64,000 bases of DNA from an uncultured Rhodospirillales bacterium (GTDB lineage Bacteria; Pseudomonadota; Alphaproteobacteria; CACIAM-22H2): positions 62,001 to 126,000 of the forward strand of contig CALANV010000044.1 of assembly GCA_937926175.1 (NCBI GenBank), in the 5' to 3' direction. The notes under the pieces are model-generated. The model worked only from the letters and a program-made list of their open reading frames with translations. It was not told the origin of the DNA and did no database searches. This document shows positions 59,350 to 64,000 of the stretch, piece by piece. How positions within the stretch are numbered: the stretch's first letter is position 1; every line of letters begins with the position of its first letter. Both the position numbers and the translations under genes were made by a program.

Positions 59350-60171
59350 ATGGATTTCGGCCTTGCCGGTAAAGTTGTTCTCGTTACCGGCGGCGCGCAA
59401 GGAATCGGATTGGCGGTCGCAACGGCGCTAGCGCGCGAACGGGCAAGAATCGCCGTCGTCGACGTCAACGGGGACGGCGCGAATGAAGTGGCCCGGACGC
59501 TCGGTGCCGGGGATGTCGCGGCACGGGCTTATGCGCTCGACGTTCGCGACGCCGCGGCAACCCGGCGGGTGGTCGAGACGGTCGAGCAGGAGCTCGGGCC
59601 GATCGCCGGCGTCGTGGCTGCCGCCGGTGTCGCCCGTGCGGCGCCGGCTGAGACGATGGACGAGGAGACTTGGAATCTGGTCCTCGACGTCAATCTCAAG
59701 GGAACGTTCCTCACAGTGCAGGCGGCAGCAGCGCCCATGCTGCGGCGTCGGAACGGCGCCATCGTCATGATCTCGTCGATCACGGGGTTCGGAGGACAGG
59801 CCGGCCGCGCCAATTATGCGGCATCCAAATGGGGCGTCATCGGCCTGACGAAGACGCTCGCGATCGAATGGGGACATCGCGGCGTGCGCGTGAACGCCGT
59901 CGCGCCGAACGCGGTCGATACGGAGATGATCCGCCGGGGCGTGCCGGAGAGCTTCGTCGCAGGCGTCATCGAAGACCGTACGCCCGTGGGCCGTATCGCG
60001 CAGCCGGACGAGGTGGCGGACGCGATTCTGTTCCTGCTGTCCGATGCGGCGCGGTATGTCAACGGCGCCGTACTGCCGGTCGATGGCGGGCTTACGGCCG
60101 GCTTCCTCACGCGCGCCCACGGTACCGATTTCGCGAATACGCGCCTCGCCCCGTCCGCAACGGGCGAATGA
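59350..60171 (+). CDS. SDR-family oxidoreductase (third of three)
   Basis: A 273-residue short-chain dehydrogenase. The cofactor site is VVLVTGGAQGIGLAVATALA with Asp in IAVVDVNGDGA, catalytic Ser in VMISSITGFGG and Tyr-Lys in NYAASKWGVIGLTKTLAIEW; a C-terminal tail of about 25 residues is longer than in the other two. Its start is three bases after the preceding SDR stop. It ends the transport/oxidation operon; a GC hairpin (60175-60190) follows. Confidence 0.92.
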   Translation: MDFGLAGKVVLVTGGAQGIGLAVATALARERARIAVVDVNGDGANEVARTLGAGDVAARAYALDVRDAAATRRVVETVEQELGPIAGVVAAAGVARAAPAETMDEETWNLVLDVNLKGTFLTVQAAAAPMLRRRNGAIVMISSITGFGGQAGRANYAASKWGVIGLTKTLAIEWGHRGVRVNAVAPNAVDTEMIRRGVPESFVAGVIEDRTPVGRIAQPDEVADAILFLLSDAARYVNGAVLPVDGGLTAGFLTRAHGTDFANTRLAPSATGE

Positions 60172-60174
60172 ACG

Positions 60175-60190
60175 CCGCCCGGACGGGCGG
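60175..60190. terminator. Short GC hairpin between convergent SDR and GntR genes
   Basis: CCGCCC-ggac-GGGCGG forms a six-pair stem three bases after the last SDR stop and 35 bases from the end of the convergent GntR gene. No T-run is present, so termination strength is doubtful. Confidence 0.35.
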
Positions 60191-60224
60191 ATCGGCAGGC
60201 TGACCGCCCGAACCGAAGCGGCGA

Positions 60225-60950
60225 CTACGTAATCTCGCTCAGATAATGATGGCGTGCCGTGTCGCAGCGGCTCAGGCGCAGTTCGACCGGGCGTCCGTCG
60301 AGGCCGTAGGCGGTGCGGTCGATCTCGAGCAGCGGCGCACCGGCCCTGAGGCCGAGCGCCTTCGCCTCTTCGGGCGTGGCCGCGACGGCCTTGAGGCGCT
60401 CGACCGCGCGGGCGACAGTGACGCCGTACTTCTCTTCATAGAACCGGTACACCTCGTTCGGCAGCTTGTCGACCACGCGTTCGACGAGACCGGGGAAGAG
60501 GCTGCCCGGCAGGACGATGCGCTCGAAGATCGCCGGACGGCCGCCGAGCAGCCGGATGCGCTTGAGCGCGATCACGGGCGTGCCCGCGGCAAGCTTCAGG
60601 CGTTCGGCCTGCGCCTTCGTCGCCCGCGCGTTGCGCAAGGCGAGGACGCGATGCGACGGCAGCGCCCGCGCGCCGTCGTCACCCACGAGATGAAAGAAGT
60701 GGAAGAGGGCGCGCTGCGGCGTGTGCCGGGCGACGAAGGTTCCCTTGCCCTGCTGGCGCACGACGAGGTTCTGCGCGGCCAACTCGTCGAGCGCCTTGCG
60801 GACCGTGCCCTGGCTGACCTTGAGCTCGGCCGCTAGGCTGAATTCCGACGGCAGTGCCTCGCCCGGCTTCCATACGCCGGAAGCGAGGCGCTGCACGAGC
60901 AGGTCCTTGACCTGGGCATAGAGCGGACGGAAACCGAGCGTCGCGTTCAT
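60225..60950 (-). CDS. GntR-family (HutC/UTRA) transcriptional regulator
   Basis: A 241-residue regulator. The N-terminal HTH (PLYAQVKDLLVQRLASGVWK and LAAELKVSQGTVRKALDELA) is followed by the UTRA ligand domain (RALFHFFHLVGDDGARALPS through the C-terminal VELRLSRCDTARHHYLSEI). HutC-type regulators sense small metabolites such as sugar acids or amino acids. It is divergent from the UxaA-type lyase genes, with the palindrome TCTTATATAAGA between them as probable operator. Confidence 0.93.
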   Translation of the reverse strand: MNATLGFRPLYAQVKDLLVQRLASGVWKPGEALPSEFSLAAELKVSQGTVRKALDELAAQNLVVRQQGKGTFVARHTPQRALFHFFHLVGDDGARALPSHRVLALRNARATKAQAERLKLAAGTPVIALKRIRLLGGRPAIFERIVLPGSLFPGLVERVVDKLPNEVYRFYEEKYGVTVARAVERLKAVAATPEEAKALGLRAGAPLLEIDRTAYGLDGRPVELRLSRCDTARHHYLSEIT

Positions 60951-60982
60951 CGTTCATACATATTCTAGCACAGCCGTTTATA

Positions 60983-61037
60983 TCTTATATAAGACATAAG
61001 ATTCGCGTTGACTCGTCCGCGGCCAGCACCCTAGCCT
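60983..61037 (+). promoter_or_regulatory. Operator palindrome and promoter-like pair upstream of the split lyase operon
   Basis: TCTTATATAAGA (60983-60994) is a perfect 12-base palindrome in an AT-rich stretch, suited to a HutC-type GntR dimer. Downstream on the plus strand TTGACT (61008-61013) and TAGCCT (61032-61037), 18 bases apart, could be the promoter; the start of transcription would then be about 30 bases from the ATG at 61076. The site lies 33 bases before the regulator's own start, so autoregulation is likely. Confidence 0.6.
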
Positions 61038-61075
61038 TGACCTCTAAAATCCCTAACAAAGGGCAAGGGGGAGGA

Positions 61076-61360
61076 ATGACGACCCATTTCATCGTTCACG
61101 ACGCGAGGGACACGGTTGGCGTCGTGGTCGTCGAGGACGTCAAGCCGGGCCAGCGGCTCGAAGGCTGGGTGATGGAGGGCGACAAGACGATCTATGTCGA
61201 TGCGCTCGATGCCGTGCCGCTCGGCCACAAGATCGCGCTCCAGGACATCAAGAACGGCGACACGATCATCAAGTACGGCAACGACATCGGGCGCGCCGTC
61301 GCCGACATCGGCAAGGGTCGCCACGTGCACGTCCACAACGTGAAGACCAAGAGGTGGTAG
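61076..61360 (+). CDS. Small (SAF-domain) subunit of a split UxaA/SuyA-type lyase
   Basis: A 94-residue protein consisting of a SAF domain, as in the N-terminal part of altronate and galactarate dehydratases and in the small subunit (SuyA) of sulfolactate sulfo-lyase. Key stretches are HFIVHDARDTVGVVVVEDVK and PLGHKIALQDIKNGDTIIKY, followed by GNDIGRAVADIGKGRHVHVHNV with the conserved His cluster. GGGGGAGG precedes the ATG at 61076. The large subunit gene starts two bases after its stop. Confidence 0.88.
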   Translation: MTTHFIVHDARDTVGVVVVEDVKPGQRLEGWVMEGDKTIYVDALDAVPLGHKIALQDIKNGDTIIKYGNDIGRAVADIGKGRHVHVHNVKTKRW

Positions 61361-61362
61361 CC

Positions 61363-62553
61363 ATGGCCCGGACGCCAGCGAGGAACGGACGCGATCTTGG
61401 GTTTCAGGGCTACCGGCGCCCGAACGGGCGCGTCGGCATCCGCAACCACGTCATCATTCTGCCGCTCGACGACCTGTCGAACGCTGCGTGCGAGGCGGTC
61501 GCCAACAACATCAAGGGCACGATAGCATTGCCGCATGCCTATGGCCGTCTGCAGTTCGGCAAGGACCTCGAACTCCATTTCCGTACCCTGATCGGTACCG
61601 GCGCCAACCCGAACGTCGCGGCGGTCGTGGTCATCGGCATCGAGCCCGGCTGGACCAAGCGCGTGGTCGACGGCATCGCCAAGACCGGCAAGCCGGTCGA
61701 GGGTTTCTCGATCGAGGGCAACGGCGACATCAACACGATCGCCAAGGCGTCGCGCACGGCGAAGGAGTTCCTGCACTGGGCCTCGGAGCTGCAGCGCGAG
61801 GAGTGCTACATCAACGAGCTGTGGGTATCGTGCAAGTGCGGCGAGTCCGACACGACGTCCGGCCTCGCCTCGAATCCGACCGTCGGCAACCTGATCGACA
61901 AGATCGACCCGCTGGGGGCCACGACGTGCTTCGGCGAGACGTCGGAGCTGACCGGCGCCGAGATGATCTGCGCGCAGCGCGCGGCAACCAAGGAAGTCGC
62001 GGAGAAGTTCCTGGCGACGTGGCGCGCCTACAACGACATGATCAACCGCCACAAGACGAACGACCTGTCGGAATCGCAGCCGACCAAGGGCAACATCGCC
62101 GGCGGCCTGACGACGATCGAGGAAAAGGCGTTCGGCAATTTCCAGAAGATCGGCCGCAACACGAAATTCATCGACGTCCTGAAGCCGGCCGAGGCGCCGT
62201 CGAAGGGTCCCGGGCTCTACTTCATGGACACTTCATCGGCGGCCGCGGAATGTGTGACGCTTCAGGCGGCAGGCGGCTTCGTCGTCCATCTGTTTCCGAC
62301 CGGCCAGGGTAACGTGATCGGCAATCCGATCGAGCCGGTCATCAAGCTGACCGCGAACCCGCGGACGGCGCGGGAGATGAGCGAGCACATCGACCTCGAC
62401 GTCTCGGGCATTCTGCGGCGCGAGATGACGCTGGACGAGGCGGGCGACCGCCTGATCGACATCATGATCCGGACCTGCAACGGCCGTCTCACCGCAGCCG
62501 AAGCCCTGGGGCACCGCGAGTTCGTGCTGACCAAGCTCTATCAGAGCGCATGA
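61363..62553 (+). CDS. Large subunit of a split UxaA/SuyB-type lyase (sugar-acid dehydratase or sulfolactate lyase family)
   Basis: A 396-residue protein of the UxaA/GarD C-terminal family. It begins with GFQGYRRPNGRVGIRNHVII, a strong family signature, and has conserved Cys and Asn in LWVSCKCGESDTTSGLASNP, then PLGATTCFGETSELTGAE, FMDTSSAAAECVTLQAAGG and FPTGQGNVIGNPIEPVIKL. Members use Fe or other metals to remove water from altronate or galactarate; the split form resembles SuyAB, which releases sulfite from 3-sulfolactate. The exact substrate cannot be told. ATG 61363 is preferred to GTG 61354. Confidence 0.88.
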   Translation: MARTPARNGRDLGFQGYRRPNGRVGIRNHVIILPLDDLSNAACEAVANNIKGTIALPHAYGRLQFGKDLELHFRTLIGTGANPNVAAVVVIGIEPGWTKRVVDGIAKTGKPVEGFSIEGNGDINTIAKASRTAKEFLHWASELQREECYINELWVSCKCGESDTTSGLASNPTVGNLIDKIDPLGATTCFGETSELTGAEMICAQRAATKEVAEKFLATWRAYNDMINRHKTNDLSESQPTKGNIAGGLTTIEEKAFGNFQKIGRNTKFIDVLKPAEAPSKGPGLYFMDTSSAAAECVTLQAAGGFVVHLFPTGQGNVIGNPIEPVIKLTANPRTAREMSEHIDLDVSGILRREMTLDEAGDRLIDIMIRTCNGRLTAAEALGHREFVLTKLYQSA

Positions 62554-62629
62554 GGCCATAACCCTCCGCCCAGAGAGGGGCCGACAAGAGCCGCGGGCAA
62601 GCGGCCGTCAGCCATGGGGAGGAAACGTA

Positions 62630-63361
62630 TTGAGCGACGCGACGCTCACGGTACGGATCTGGCGCGGGACCGAGGGAGGACGGTTCGAGACGTATACCGT
62701 GCCGCACCGCGAGAGCCAGACGGTCCTGGACGTCGTCACCTGGATCCAGCGCCGCATCGACCCGACGCTGTCCTATCGCTATGCCTGCCGTGTCGGCATG
62801 TGCGGGTCGTGCGCGATGACCGTGAACGGCGTACCGTGATGGACATGCCGCACGCATGTGGCGAAGGTCGCGGACAGCAACGGCATCACGGTCGCCCCGC
62901 TCCGCAATCTGCCGATCATCAAGGATCTCGCGGTCGATATGACCGGCTTCTTCGACAAGTGGGCGCGCGCCCAGGGCCGCTTCGTGCCGGGCCCCGGCGC
63001 GGCGACGGATTTCGCCGTGGTGCCGCCCGACAGCCGCGAGCGCCGGGCCGCCGATGCGGCGATCGAGTGCATCGGCTGCGGCGTGTGCCATGCCGCCTGC
63101 GACGTCGTGTCGTGGAACCCGGATTATCTCGGTCCCGCCGCGCTCAACCGGGCCTGGACGCTCGTCAATGACGTGCGCGACGGCGCGCGCGACGGCGCGC
63201 GCGACGAACGCCTGGCGGCGGTTGCAGGCGATGCGGGTTGCCATGCCTGTCATACGCAGCAGAACTGTCGCGCGTTCTGTCCGAAGCATCTCGATCCCAC
63301 CGCTTCGATCGCGGGCCTCAAGCGTGCGACGGTGCTTGCGGCGCTCAAGGGGAAGATCTGA
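62630..63361 (+). pseudogene. sdhB: Succinate-dehydrogenase-like iron-sulfur subunit, interrupted by an in-frame TGA
   Basis: The reading begins at a TTG (62630) after GGGAGGA and gives a 2Fe-2S domain (YACRVGMCGSCAMTVNGVP), then meets TGA (62837-62839) and continues in the same frame as WTCRTHVAKVADSNGITVAP. Relatives have Arg there, so a CGA-to-TGA change explains it. The C-terminal part has ECIGCGVCHAACDVVSWNP and CHACHTQQNCRAFCPKH, the usual 4Fe-4S/3Fe-4S sites. Total about 243 residues. It is a nonsense mutation or sequencing error; if real, the complex lacks an intact iron-sulfur subunit. Confidence 0.85.
63179..63202 (+). repeat. 12-base tandem repeat in the iron-sulfur subunit gene
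   Basis: GACGGCGCGCGC is repeated exactly (63179-63190 and 63191-63202), encoding DGAR-DGAR in the segment VRDGARDGARDERL. In most relatives this loop should be shorter. It is in frame and adds four residues between the two cluster motifs. Confidence 0.7.
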
Positions 63362-63364
63362 GCG

Positions 63365-63712
63365 ATGTCGGGAGCGTCGCGGCGCATCGAGACTCTGCTG
63401 TGGACCGCGCAGCGCGCCTCGGCGGCGGTGCTCGCCGTCTGCGTCGCAGTCCATCTGGTGACGGTCGTCTATGCCGTGCGCGGCGGGCTCTCGGCCGCGG
63501 AGATCCTGGCGCGCACGCGGGGTTCCGTCGGTTGGCTGCTCTTCTACGGCCTGTTCGTGCTTGCCGTCGCGGTGCATGCGCCGCTGGGCGTACGCACGAT
63601 CCTGCGCGAAATGACGCCGTGGCGCGGCCGCTCGCTCGACGTGGCCGCCGCCGCGTTCGCACTGTTCCTCGTCGCGTTCGGCTGGCGCGCGATCGGAGGG
63701 CTGTTCGCATGA
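63365..63712 (+). CDS. Succinate-dehydrogenase-like cytochrome b/membrane subunit (SdhC type)
   Basis: A 115-residue protein with three hydrophobic segments (about 16-37, 56-77 and 89-111). RRIETLLWTAQRASAAVLAV near the start and VHLVTVVYAVRGGLSAAEIL and VHAPLGVRTILREM contain His residues placed as haem or quinone ligands in this family. It lies three bases after the iron-sulfur subunit gene and overlaps the next gene (ATGA). It would anchor the complex to the membrane and pass electrons to quinone. Confidence 0.8.
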   Translation: MSGASRRIETLLWTAQRASAAVLAVCVAVHLVTVVYAVRGGLSAAEILARTRGSVGWLLFYGLFVLAVAVHAPLGVRTILREMTPWRGRSLDVAAAAFALFLVAFGWRAIGGLFA

Positions 63713-64000
63713 TTGGGAGTCCCGGCATGAGCGCGAGGCGCGCGCATCTCACTTGACGGGCCCGTACGCATTCCAACTACGCGGCCGTCGTCGTGCATCG
63801 CCTGTCAGGGTTGCTGCTGGCGCTGTTCCTTCCGTTCCACTTCTGGGCCCTCGGCCAGGCGATCCGGGGTGAGGCCGCGCTCGACGGTTTCCTGCGCTGG
63901 ACGGCGCATCCGATCCTGAAGCTCGCCGAGACCGTCCTCGTCATGCTGCTCGCGGCCCACTTGGCCGGCGGGCTGCGGCTGCTTGCGATCGAATTCGGCG
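63709..64000 (+). pseudogene. Second succinate-dehydrogenase-like membrane subunit, in-frame TGA, runs off the window
   Basis: The reading begins at ATG 63709 (or 63727), overlapping the preceding stop, gives MSARRAHLT and meets TGA at 63754-63756; the same frame continues as RARTHSNYAAVVVHRLSGLL and ALFLPFHFWALGQAIRGEAA, with a second helix (LVMLLAAHLAGGLRLLAIEF) to the window edge. This is the SdhC/D fold with a conserved His-Arg-Leu-Ser-Gly motif. A single base change (for example CGA to TGA) would explain the interruption. The gene is incomplete here. Confidence 0.75.

Noticed and set aside
62630..64000. Recoding of TGA as selenocysteine or tryptophan
   Set aside because: Expected residue in the iron-sulfur gene is Arg, no SECIS-like hairpin was seen, and other genes in the window end with TGA.
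1..64000. CRISPR arrays, insertion sequences, prophage or integrase genes
   Set aside because: None found on reading; the repeats present are short tandem duplications and REP-like hairpins.

Overview
The window is high-GC, densely coded bacterial chromosome, most likely from an alphaproteobacterium (Hyphomicrobiales/Rhodospirillales type). The reasons are two branched-chain-type (Liv) ABC operons, a phenylacetate (paa) cluster that uses paaN, IorAB-type molybdenum hydroxylase genes, DUF3618 and DUF2783 genes, many GTG/TTG starts, 1-4 nt stop/start overlaps, and a palindromic intergenic repeat (CCTGAGCCTGTCGAAGG) common in that class. Placement below class is a guess. I saw no rRNA, tRNA, CRISPR array, transposase or phage gene.

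Layout. 0-3.4 kb: marR-emrA-emrB drug-efflux operon. 3.6-6.8 kb: queuosine genes queA, tgt and queF with a tiny membrane protein. 6.8-9.2 kb: flavin monooxygenase, a RidA-like protein lacking the catalytic Arg, and a Crp/Fnr regulator. 9.4-15.2 kb: first Liv-type ABC operon ending in a metallo-beta-lactamase-fold protein with a degenerate metal motif. 15.4-18.6 kb: BrkB-type membrane protein and an EnvZ/OmpR-like two-component system. 18.8-22.9 kb: class III nucleotide cyclase, a 561-base non-coding gap, and iorA-iorB. 22.9-25.6 kb: three overlapping small membrane-protein genes (DUF3618, holin-like, anchor protein) and yajQ. 25.7-38.6 kb: aromatic catabolism, with an MhpA-like hydroxylase plus DUF2783 protein, paaK, thiolase, paaI, paaH, paaG, divergent paaN, a frameshifted HxlR regulator, DUF488, ynfA, a LysE exporter and paaY. 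38.7-44.4 kb: a Csu-like chaperone-usher pilus cluster interrupted by several frameshifts. 44.5-50.5 kb: mixed genes including a CGNR regulator, VOC protein, haloacetate dehalogenase-like hydrolase, gamma-glutamyltransferase and GST. 50.5-60.2 kb: FAD dehydrogenase, FCD-type GntR regulator, three SDR dehydrogenases and a second complete Liv ABC system, which look like one uptake-and-oxidation module. 60.2-64 kb: HutC-type GntR regulator, a split UxaA/SuyAB-type lyase and succinate-dehydrogenase-like subunits with two in-frame TGA codons; the window ends inside this module.

Main things to check: (1) the split UxaA-type lyase joined to an SDH-like complex under a GntR regulator with a clear operator palindrome; (2) the FAD/SDR/Liv module with two TGTATACA operators; (3) frame interruptions concentrated in 35.7-41 kb and again in the sdh-like genes, mostly homopolymer indels, so real decay or phase variation must be separated from sequencing error; (4) short tandem duplications that repeatedly lie across stop codons (livF, iorB, paaK, paaY) and across the paaG start.
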